Part shown: in pieces, positions 7,210 to 15,600 of the stretch
How positions within the stretch are numbered: position 1 is the first letter of the stretch
Layout of the letters: each line of letters opens with the position of its first letter
Origin: Janibacter indicus
Lineage (GTDB): Bacteria > Actinomycetota > Actinomycetes > Actinomycetales > Dermatophilaceae
DNA: 64,000 nt
NCBI RefSeq assembly: GCF_900176385.1
Contig: NZ_FWXN01000002.1
Location: 301,020-365,019 of the forward strand
Reading direction: 5' to 3'
Translations under genes and position numbers: made by a program
Notes under the pieces: model-generated
Told to the model about the DNA's origin: nothing
The model's input: the letters and a program-made list of their open reading frames with translations, nothing else
Databases searched by the model: none

Positions 7210-9045
7210 TCAGGCAGCGACAGGGGCGCCGTGCTGCTGGTCGAGCTGGATCTGCTGCTCGTGGGTCAGCATCTGGAAGCCGAAGGTGTGCTCGGTGCGT
7301 GCCGTGTGGAGCGGGTGGCTCGAGTAGGCGGTGGCGGCGGCGTACTCGCGCGGCTCAGCGCTCGCGCGTGCGTGCCAGTCCTCGAGCTCCTTGAGGTTGT
7401 AGTCGACGACTTGCGCGACCAAGGCCAAGGTCATCAGTGGTTCTCCGATGAAGCGGGTGAAGCCTCGTTTGATGCTTCGCGTGCTCAGGTTCTTGAGGTT
7501 GCCGAAGATGCTCTCCACGTACGTTCGTCGGTTGAAGCTGATGAGCCACGGGCGGCTGCCGTAGTACTCGGCCTGCTGGTACTTCATGATCACGTGCGCT
7601 GGGATCTGCACGACCGGCGGCTTGGGCTCGCAGAAGACGCTCTCGTGGTCCGCCGGGGGGCGCACGACGGGGATCCCGGCCTCCCGTGCTGCCGCGACGC
7701 TGCCGGGCAGGATGCTGCATCCGATCTTGCCGGCCGCTGCGGGGCACAGCCACCGCGTCTTTCCGTCGCGGTCCTGCTGAGCGGTCTTCTTCCGGCGCAT
7801 TGCGTACTGCTCGCGCTCCGTGATGAGTTGCTCGTAGGCGTCGATCTCTTCGCGGCTGGCGGTCAGACCAGGGCGCTCGAGGCCACGAAGGCCCTGTGGG
7901 GTCATGGGGCAGTGCGGGGTGCCGTCGAGGATCACGGCGCCCTTGTAGTCCTTGGGGCCGTGATCTCTGGCGCGCATGTCGAGGACCTGTCGGATGCCGA
8001 GCTTGGCCAGTGGCAGTGCCCAGCGCTCGTACTTCTTGTAGCTGTAGTGGCGGTCGCCGATGAGGTCGCCGATCACCAGACCTCGACCCAGGGTGCGGTG
8101 GATCATGTCGAGGGTGGGGTCGACGATGTCGGTGCTGGCGGGGGTGAGTGCGATCTGCTCGACCAGGAGGGGCTCGAGGTGAGGGTCGGCAATCGCCTTC
8201 CCGCCCCGCTTGATCACGTCAGGCACGCGGACCAGTGCGTGGAGCCCGTACCCGTAGAAGCTGGAGGACCCGCCGTTCTTGTGCGTCTTGCTACCCCACG
8301 CGGCGAAATTGCACTGCTTGGCTTCCCGACGAACGTTGGAGCAGCGCTCATCACTGGCGACAAAGGCTGATTCCTGGTCCTGGTCGTGGCCCTCGCAGTC
8401 GGTGGTCGTGGCAAGGTCTGCCTCGTCCTCGTCGATGATCTCAGCCTCGGCCTTGTAGGTGGGCTTGCGCTGGGAGAGGCTCCAGCTCCACACGCCCGTC
8501 TCGTCCACGGCGTAGGACGTCCCCTGCCGGGGCACGACGTGGGTGGCCGTGATGAGCGCGTCGCGGATGGCCGCCAGGTTGCGGCGTCGGTACTCGCGCG
8601 CCTCCTCGCTGTCGGCCGACTGGGGGTCGAGGTTGGCGTTGAGGTTCTGGGCGATGGTGTTCAACTGCTTCTCGGAGAGCATGCGCGCCTTCCCCTGGCC
8701 GTCGAGCGTTATGATGCCTAGGCGCCATTGGAGGTCCCTCGGGAGGTTGCCGACGGCCAGCTGGTGCATCGCTCGGATCTGCAGGGTCTTGGTGTGGAAG
8801 CGACAGCACAAGAGCATCAGGATCAGGAAGAGGCGTACTGTCGCTCCCTGCTTGCGGCGTCCTCGGTTGCTGGTGCGTTCGAAGCGCTCGAGGAGCTCGA
8901 CGACGGACACCTGCTGGTTGGGGTCTTCGGGGTCGTCGATGACGGCGGCGTCGACGATGTACTCGATGCGCTGCAGGTGCGTCAGGAGCGCCTCGATCGT
9001 CTGTGCGTCGTTGTCGGTGCGCTTGGTCGGGTTCGTGGCGGGCAT
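7210..9045 (-). CDS. DDE transposase (IS1182/IS4-like RNase H fold)
   Basis: 611 residues. The likely catalytic triad is D181 (SYAVDETGVWSW), D331 (LIGDRHYSYKKYE) and E511 (NRRTYVESIFGNLKNL). The last resembles the E-x-x-F-G-x-L-K signature of IS1182/IS4-group enzymes. An N-terminal helical region with a basic patch (RGRRKQ, residues 61-66) may bind DNA. A region around 420-475 (WLCPAAAGKIGC, FCEPKPP) holds cysteines that could form a zinc-binding insertion. The ATG overlaps the upstream gene's end (its stop is 1 base away) and has GGGAGGG ahead, so the two genes are translationally linked. It is the first gene inside the left end of the transposon. The exact IS family is uncertain. Confidence 0.8.
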   Translation of the reverse strand: MPATNPTKRTDNDAQTIEALLTHLQRIEYIVDAAVIDDPEDPNQQVSVVELLERFERTSNRGRRKQGATVRLFLILMLLCCRFHTKTLQIRAMHQLAVGNLPRDLQWRLGIITLDGQGKARMLSEKQLNTIAQNLNANLDPQSADSEEAREYRRRNLAAIRDALITATHVVPRQGTSYAVDETGVWSWSLSQRKPTYKAEAEIIDEDEADLATTTDCEGHDQDQESAFVASDERCSNVRREAKQCNFAAWGSKTHKNGGSSSFYGYGLHALVRVPDVIKRGGKAIADPHLEPLLVEQIALTPASTDIVDPTLDMIHRTLGRGLVIGDLIGDRHYSYKKYERWALPLAKLGIRQVLDMRARDHGPKDYKGAVILDGTPHCPMTPQGLRGLERPGLTASREEIDAYEQLITEREQYAMRRKKTAQQDRDGKTRWLCPAAAGKIGCSILPGSVAAAREAGIPVVRPPADHESVFCEPKPPVVQIPAHVIMKYQQAEYYGSRPWLISFNRRTYVESIFGNLKNLSTRSIKRGFTRFIGEPLMTLALVAQVVDYNLKELEDWHARASAEPREYAAATAYSSHPLHTARTEHTFGFQMLTHEQQIQLDQQHGAPVAA

Positions 9046-9046
9046 G

Positions 9047-10069
9047 TCAGCAGCCCTCCCCACGCAGAGCGATCTGGGCCGGGGTGGCGGGAACGAAGTC
9101 GAGCAGGTCGAACAGCGCTCGGGTCGAGGACAGGCCTGCGGCGTGGCAGAGCACGGCGAAGGGGGTGGCTCGTGTGAGGTGCCCGACGATCCAGGTGGCA
9201 CGCAGACGGTCCTGTGAGAGGGGTGGCACGTCGCCGTAGAGGTGGGCGCGGTCGAAGACGCGGGCCGCGACGTTGCGGCGAGCCGGGTCCTCGCCGAGCA
9301 GGTACGCATCCTGTGCGCGTCCACGCACTCCGCGGGCGACGATGTCTTCCCACTCGCGCCGGACCCAGACCGTGCGGGCCTTGGTGCCGGGGATGTCGAC
9401 CTGCACCGCACCGTCTTCCGCGATGTGCACGTCGCTGGTACGGATCTGCTTGAGCTCGTTGGAGTTGATGCCGGCACCGAGGCCGAGGCCAACACACACG
9501 CACAGCTGGCGGACCATCTCGTCGGTGGGCTGGACGAGGATGACGCGACGGATGACCCGGATCTCCTCATCGGTGTACGGCGCCAGGACCTCCTTGCGGC
9601 GCAGGACCGGCGCCGGCAGGGGCGCCGTCGCGGGGTGGAGGGAGTCAGCGATGGGGCGCAGGCGGCCGCGGTAGTCGGAGCGGGTCTTCTCGCTGGCGCT
9701 CTGCAGCGCGGTGCTGCAGAAGTCCTCGATCAGCTGGTGGGTGAAGATGTCGGCGACCTCGGTCAGGCCGTGCTGCTGCTCGGCCCAGACCAGCACAGCC
9801 ACGATCTGCCCGGTGCGCAGCTCGAGACTGCGCAGACCGCGACCGGGCACGTGACTGATCGCTTCGACGATCTTGGGGCGCATCCGCTCCAGCTGGCGGT
9901 CGGTCAGCTTCTTCGAGCGGTAGTTCTCCCGCAGCCACGTGAGGTACTCCTCGGGCAGCGGCTCGTTCTGGACGTTGTTGGCTTCTGCTCGGGCTCGCAG
10001 CACGGCGGCGCCGCTGAGGCGGCGAGCGGTGCGGGGACGGCGGGCGACGAGCGGCTGGATCTGGGACAT
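9047..10069 (-). CDS. Tyrosine-recombinase-like protein lacking canonical catalytic residues
   Basis: 340 residues from the ATG at 10067-10069, chosen because CGGAGG lies 5 bases upstream; an in-frame ATG at 10126 is the alternative. The layout matches a tyrosine recombinase: a helical core-binding domain (about 30-150), then a catalytic-like domain beginning APYTDEEIRVIRR. Where active enzymes have G-L-R-x-x-E-L this protein reads GAGINSNELKQI. Where H-x-L-R-H is expected it reads DRLRATWIVGHL. The C-terminal nucleophile region (GLSSTRALFDLLDFV) has no tyrosine. It is therefore probably a non-cleaving DNA-binding or architectural partner. It lies between the transposase and the 248-residue protein in one operon. 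Confidence 0.6.
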   Translation of the reverse strand: MSQIQPLVARRPRTARRLSGAAVLRARAEANNVQNEPLPEEYLTWLRENYRSKKLTDRQLERMRPKIVEAISHVPGRGLRSLELRTGQIVAVLVWAEQQHGLTEVADIFTHQLIEDFCSTALQSASEKTRSDYRGRLRPIADSLHPATAPLPAPVLRRKEVLAPYTDEEIRVIRRVILVQPTDEMVRQLCVCVGLGLGAGINSNELKQIRTSDVHIAEDGAVQVDIPGTKARTVWVRREWEDIVARGVRGRAQDAYLLGEDPARRNVAARVFDRAHLYGDVPPLSQDRLRATWIVGHLTRATPFAVLCHAAGLSSTRALFDLLDFVPATPAQIALRGEGC

Positions 10070-10142
10070 CTTGGCCTCCGGTTGTTTGGGCGATCCCCAA
10101 GCGGGGACAACCGGGAAGGTGCTCATTGCTGCTGCTACGGCA

Positions 10143-10173
10143 ATCCCCGCCAGAAGTTTTTTCTGGCGGGGAT
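10143..10173. other. Hairpin between the two recombinase-like genes
   Basis: 13-bp perfect stem (ATCCCCGCCAGAA / TTCTGGCGGGGAT) with a GTTTT loop, in the gap between the stop of the upstream gene and the start of the 340-residue gene. Read on the minus strand it could be an attenuator or an mRNA-processing hairpin that adjusts expression of the downstream genes. Confidence 0.6.
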
Positions 10174-10181
10174 CTCAGGCG

Positions 10182-10928
10182 TCAGCCGCGGAGCTGATCG
10201 ATGGTTCCGGGGGCTGCTGGGTGATGCTGCAGGTAGCGCTCGCAGTCGTTGCGGCTGAACCCATGGCTGCGGGCCAACGTTGCGAAGTCCAGGTCGTTTC
10301 TGACCAGCCGACTGGCCCAGGTGGGCCGCCAGCGCCGACGGTCGAACTTCAGACCTGCCGTCGCGAACTCACGACACATCGCCTCCGTCGCGATGCCTTC
10401 CAGAGCGGCCACGACGCTTTCGGCAGCGGTGGAGTCGTCGTCCAGGAGCGCGAGCAGCTTCGCGAGCGTCACCGACGGGGCGTCGATGGCCCGCAGCGCG
10501 GCCACCTCGGCGGGGGAGTAGGGCGGGGCGAAGGGGCTACGCCCGCGAGCGATGGCCTTGCGCGCGGGGCGCCCAGCCAGGCCCCGCTGCACGCGGAAAA
10601 GCTGGCTGCGTCGGTTCTCACGGGTGCCCGTCGCCGTGCCGCCCTGCTCGAGGACGGCCAAGTATCGAGTGATCTGGTCCGGGGTGACCTGGGCAGCCAG
10701 ATCGTCGTCTCCATGGGTGGGGGTCGACCACGCGAGGAAGGCACAGATGGAGCCGAGGACGTAGGTCAGGTCCTGGAAGCTGGACGGCTCGGCAGCTCGA
10801 GCCATGTCCGCCACTTCGTCTTCCCACGCCTCCCACGTCTCGGCGGGCAGGCTCGCGGGGACGTAGGTGGACATCTTCGCGTCAACGTCGGCGTCGGACA
10901 GGATCTTGGGTGCTGAAGTCTTCGTCAT
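10182..10928 (-). CDS. Putative helical DNA-binding partner (recombinase N-domain-like)
   Basis: 248 residues, mostly predicted helical. The segment SSFQDLTYVLGSICAFLAWS followed by LAAQVTPDQITRYLAVLEQ resembles the SAM-like core-binding domain of tyrosine recombinases. No R/H/R/Y catalytic set is seen. The C-terminal part (LVRNDLDFATLARSHGFSRNDCERYLQHH) has the look of a helix-turn-helix. It is the first gene of the three-gene minus-strand operon and is divergent from the HNH nuclease gene with about 90 bp between them. Assignment to the recombinase fold is inference from pattern only. Confidence 0.45.
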   Translation of the reverse strand: MTKTSAPKILSDADVDAKMSTYVPASLPAETWEAWEDEVADMARAAEPSSFQDLTYVLGSICAFLAWSTPTHGDDDLAAQVTPDQITRYLAVLEQGGTATGTRENRRSQLFRVQRGLAGRPARKAIARGRSPFAPPYSPAEVAALRAIDAPSVTLAKLLALLDDDSTAAESVVAALEGIATEAMCREFATAGLKFDRRRWRPTWASRLVRNDLDFATLARSHGFSRNDCERYLQHHPAAPGTIDQLRG

Positions 10929-11017
10929 GACCCGGAACGTCCGGGCCGGCGACTCTGCGTCAATCCCCCCGAGCGCTGACGCGCGAGGGGTATCCCAGGT
11001 TGTCGTTGCCTACGAGC

Positions 11018-11854
11018 ATGATTCTCCTCATGACGAGGGATGGGCTTCAGCACTGGGCGGAAGGTCCTTCTGTGTCAGAAGCGTGCTGGTGGTGTGGCGC
11101 GCCTGCGACGACGGCGGAGCACCGGTTCAAGGCCAGCTCGTTGCGCCGAGCAGCCACCAACGATGACGGCAAGGTGGTGCCGACGAACCTGTTCAAGAGC
11201 AGCGAGCGATTCCGGGGCGATTTGCGCAGTCTGCGAAAGGGAGCGGAGGTCCGGTGGCCGCCCAGCCTGTGCGCCCCGTGCAACAACGACCGCAGTCAAC
11301 CGTTCGACAGAGCGCTTGACCAGTTCGAGACCTTCGTTCTGACTCACCTTGAGGTCTTGGGCCGATGGCGACGACTCACGTGGGCGGACGTCTACGGTCC
11401 GGCCTGGGAGCAGGATGCAGCGCACCTTGCGCGCTACTTCGGCAAGCAGATGGGGTGCATGCTGGCGGCCTACCGCCTGCCCATGCCCGACGAACTGATC
11501 CAGTTCCTCGACGGCTCGCCTCAGTGCCCGACCATCAACTTCACCTTGGCCCGCAACTGGCGCGGGATCCAGGGACACAAGTTGATGTGCGCCGCCGGTG
11601 GCGATGGGCTCGAGACGTTCTTCGGCCTATTGCCAGCTACGCGATACGAGACAGACGGGGCGACCAGCGGCTTGGACTACGGCTACTTTCTGGCGTACAT
11701 CTGGGTTCGCCTCGAGTGGCGAGACTCGGGCAACTTCACGGGATGGTGGGAGAGCCCTGCCGCACCCTTGCCCCTCGCCAACGGCGACCTCGGCAGTCGC
11801 TGGGGATGGTGGCGCGTCATGAACTCCTATCGGGAACGGCCCCGAACGCCCTGA
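11018..11854 (+). CDS. HNH-like nuclease (cargo)
   Basis: 278 residues from the ATG at 11018; ATG 11030 and TTG 11000 are alternatives, and the ribosome site is weak. An HNH/treble-clef signature is visible: C23-x2-C26 (CWWCGAPATTAEH), H35, then C85-x2-C88 followed by NNDRSQPFDRALDQF. The remaining 170 residues are alpha/beta with many aromatic residues and no motif I recognise. It is the first cargo gene next to the transposition operon. A role in cutting invading DNA is inference from the motif and neighbours. Confidence 0.6.
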   Translation: MILLMTRDGLQHWAEGPSVSEACWWCGAPATTAEHRFKASSLRRAATNDDGKVVPTNLFKSSERFRGDLRSLRKGAEVRWPPSLCAPCNNDRSQPFDRALDQFETFVLTHLEVLGRWRRLTWADVYGPAWEQDAAHLARYFGKQMGCMLAAYRLPMPDELIQFLDGSPQCPTINFTLARNWRGIQGHKLMCAAGGDGLETFFGLLPATRYETDGATSGLDYGYFLAYIWVRLEWRDSGNFTGWWESPAAPLPLANGDLGSRWGWWRVMNSYRERPRTP

Positions 11855-12004
11855 CACCGGCACGCCGGTAGGCCGTGGCGATTTCGAGTCCGCCACTTGG
11901 GTGACAGCAACACGCGCCAACAGGTGTCGGCGAGCGCTTCGTCGCTCCGCGTCACCGGCCCGCAACGGGCGGGTCGGGCGCCAAGGCTCACTAGGAGCCA
12001 CCGC

Positions 12005-12364
12005 ATGTCGACAAACAAGATCAGCACCAGCTCACGGCCCTCAACTGCGAGGGCCGACGACCTCCGCCTCCGCCGGGCGAGGCTCGACTCCCTCCTGGAC
12101 GTTCGGTGGAGGCTGGCCCGGCTGGCCATCGAGCGCCGGAGCCACAACCTCGACGACGCAGTCGACGTCTTCCTGGAGCAGCTCCAGGTCGAAAGCACCA
12201 TCGACCGGGAGTTCCCAGGGGTCGCGGACCAGAAGTTCCCCGACTGGCTGGATGCAGACCTGAGCCTCGAGCACGACGCGAGCGTCCTGCACCCGGAGTG
12301 CGGCATCTGCCAGGCCATCGCACGTCGTGCCGGGATCAGCATCCCGCCGTGGCAAGCGGCCTGA
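12005..12364 (+). CDS. Small hypothetical protein (cargo)
   Basis: 119 residues. AGGAG lies 7 bases before the ATG. The N-terminus is Ser/Thr/Arg-rich, followed by an amphipathic helical stretch (LRLRRARLDSLLDVRWRLAR). The C-terminus has HPECGICQAIAR, a C-x2-C that might bind metal. No family recognised. It is followed by a clear terminator, so it forms its own unit. Confidence 0.5.
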   Translation: MSTNKISTSSRPSTARADDLRLRRARLDSLLDVRWRLARLAIERRSHNLDDAVDVFLEQLQVESTIDREFPGVADQKFPDWLDADLSLEHDASVLHPECGICQAIARRAGISIPPWQAA

Positions 12365-12406
12365 TCAACTGCCGTCCAGCGAAAGCCGGACGGCACTGAC
12401 CGAAGG

Positions 12407-12435
12407 AGGGGGAGCCAACTGGCTCCCCCTTCTTT
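12407..12435 (+). terminator. Rho-independent terminator
   Basis: 10-bp stem AGGGGGAGCC / GGCTCCCCCT with a 4-base loop, followed by TCTTT, just after the 119-residue gene. A smaller hairpin (GCCGTCC / GGACGGC) precedes it at 12371-12394. Confidence 0.8.
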
Positions 12436-12617
12436 CACGTCCGGCGACACCCCCGGTTGCCGATCCGACTCGACACCGGACTAGTACATACGCGCTCACG
12501 TCAGCGTCAGAACCTTGACAACTCCACAGAGCACAGGCCCCCCCGGCGATCGCGCCATGCCACCGAGACGACTGGTTAGGCTGCGGCCAAACCTCACGGA
12601 CGGAAGGGGCATCGACG

Positions 12618-15600
12618 GTGTCGGTCACGCTTGAAGATCTGCTCGACAAGATCTGGTTCGGCGCGCAGAACACGGTCGAGAAGGGCTCCTCGTTCGAGCA
12701 CCTGATCGCGAGCTACCTGCGCACGGCTCCGGAGTTCGCGGACCGCTTCGAGGACGTGTACCTGTGGCAGGACTGGCCCGAGCGTGGCGGGCAGGCTGAT
12801 CATGGCATCGACATCGTGGCCAAGGACATCCACACCGGTGGGTGGTGCGCCGTTCAGGCGAAGTTCTACGATCCCCAGTCGCACATCAACAAGACGGACA
12901 TCGACACCTTCCTCAGTGCCGCGAGCAACAAAGCCTTCACCAGCAAGCTCTTCGTCTCGACGACCACGAGCTGGGGTCCGACCGCCAAGCACGTTCTCGA
13001 CGCCGCCGAGGTCACCCGCATCGGCTTGAGCGACCTGCTGGAGTCGAAGGTCGACTGGGAGTCGATCGACTGGTCGAGCCCGCTGCCGGAGGTGCTGCCG
13101 ACATCGGGGAAGAAGACCCCGCGCCCGCACCAGCGCGAAGCCTTGAAGCAGGTGCGCGCCGGGTTCACCGAGCACGACCGCGGGCAGCTGCTGATGGCCT
13201 GCGGGACGGGCAAGACGTTCACGTCCCTGAAGGCCGCGGAGGAAGTCGCGACCTCCCGCAAGGGCGAGTCGACCACGGTGCTGTTCCTCGTGCCCTCGAT
13301 CCAGCTGCTGAACCAGACGCTGCGGGAGTGGAAGCAAGAGTCCGAGATCCCCTTCCGCGCGTTCGCGGTGTGCTCCGACGTCAAGGTCGGGCGGCACTCC
13401 ACGAGCGAGGACATGTCGGTACACGACCTCGTGGTGCCAGCGACCACGGACACGACGGCGCTGGCGAGCCAGATCGCAGCGCGTGGCGAGGACGACAAGT
13501 TCACGGTCGTGTTCTCCACGTACCAGTCGATCGACGTAGTCGCGCAGGCCCAGGCAGCCGGGATGCCGGACTTCGACCTGATCATCTGCGACGAGGCCCA
13601 CCGCACCACGGGTGTCACACTTGCTGATCAGGACGAGTCGCCGTTCGTGCGCGTGCACGATCAGGGCTTCATCCGTGGCACGAAGCGGCTGTACATGACC
13701 GCGACCCCGAGGCTGTTCAACCCCGAGACCAAGGACAAGGCGAAGGGGGCCGACGCGGTCCTGGCGTCGATGGACGACGAAGCAGTGTTCGGGCCGGTCT
13801 TCCACCGCCTGGGCTTCGGCGAGGCCGTCGAGCGGGACCTGCTGACCGACTACAAGGTCTTGGTGCTGACGGTCGACGAGGACTACGTCGCCCGCAACTT
13901 CCAAACCGAGATGGCCGCCGCCGGCGAGCTGCCGCTGGGGGACGCGGCGAAGATCATCGGCTGCTGGAACGGCTTGGCCAAGCAGTTCGGCGACATCGAC
14001 GACGACGAACGTGCCCTCGTCGGCGTGCAGCCGATGCGCCGGGCAGTCGCGTTCTCCCACAGCATCAAGGCGTCCAAGTCGATCACCAACGCCTTCCCCG
14101 ACATCGTCGAGCGGCACATCAGCGCCGAACCCGTCGCCTCCGGCGTCCAGCCCGAGGAGATCGAGGACGCGCTGCGCGTGGACGTCCACCACGTCGACGG
14201 CACCATGAACGCCCTGCAGCGCGGGCAGGAACTCGCCTGGCTCAAAGACGGCGCCCCCGAGGACGAGAACACCTGCCGGATCCTGTCCAACGCCCGCTGC
14301 CTGTCCGAAGGCGTGGACGTCCCGGCTCTGGACGCGGTGCTGTTCCTGACCCCGCGCGGGTCGCAGGTCGACGTCGTGCAGTCCGTCGGGCGGGTGATGC
14401 GCAAGGCCGAAGGGAAGAAGCTCGGCTACATCATCCTGCCCGTCGTCGTGCCGGCCGGCGCGAGCCCGGAGTCGGCCCTGGCGGACAACAAGCGCTTCCA
14501 GGTCGTCTGGCAGGTCCTGCAGGCCCTGCGCGCCCACGACGACCGGTTCAACGCGATGGTCAACCAGATCGAGCTGAACAAGAAGCGGCCCAAGGGTCTG
14601 GGTATCGGGCACGTCAGCGACCGCCCCGCCGATGATGACGCCGACACCCAGCTCGAGTTGTCCTTCGACATCGAGGGCTGGCGCGATGCGATCTACGCGC
14701 GGATCGTCAAGAAGGTCGGCGAACGGCGGTACTGGGAGACCTGGGCAAAGGACATCGCCAAGATCGCCCAGCAGCACATCACCCGGATCACCGCACTGCT
14801 GGCCGACCGGGACTCGAACGCCGCCAAGGAGTTCGACGCCTTCCTCGAGGGCCTGCGCGGCAACCTCAACGACGGCATCACCCAGACCGACGCGATCGAG
14901 ATGCTCGCCCAGCACCTGATCACCCGCCCGGTCTTCGAGGCCCTCTTCGCCGGGTACGACTTCGCGCACTCCAACCCCGTCGCCCAGACCATGGAGCGCA
15001 TGCTCGAGGTCCTCGACGAGCACTCCCTCGATGACGAGAACGCCGCCCTGGAGAAGTTCTACGACTCCGTGCGCGCCCGGGTCGAGGGCATCGACAACGC
15101 CGAGGGCCGGCAGCGGATCATCGTCGAGCTCTACGACAAGTTCTTCGCCACCGCCTTCAAGCGCACCGTCGACAAGCTCGGCATCGTCTACACGCCCGTG
15201 GAGATCGTCGACTTCATCCTCAACTCCGCCGACGAGCTCCTGCGGCAGCACTTCGGGCAGGGGTTGACGGACGAAGGGGTGCACATCCTCGACGGGTTCA
15301 CCGGCACTGGGACCTTCATGACCCGCCTGCTGCAGTCCGGCCTGATCGAACCCCACGATCTGGCCCGCAAGTACGCCAACGAGCTGCACGCCAACGAGAT
15401 GCTCCTGCTGGCGTACTACATCGCTGCGGTCAACATCGAGACCACGTACCAGGACCTGCGCCGCGGCGACCTGAGCGACGGGCAGGCCGAGTACGAGCCC
15501 TTTGAAGGCCTGGTCCTGACGGACACCTTCCAGTCCTACGAGGACGGCGACGAGGACGACCTCGGGGTGTTCCCCGTCAACAACGAGCGCATCAACCGGC

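Noticed and set aside
9048..9570. N-terminal extension of the transposase frame
   Set aside because: It is the shifted reading of the recombinase-like gene; the ATG at 9045 has its own ribosome site and starts right after that gene's stop.
12515..12520. TTGACA as the -35 box of the Type ISP gene
   Set aside because: No acceptable -10 hexamer lies 16-19 bp downstream; the sequence there is GC-only.
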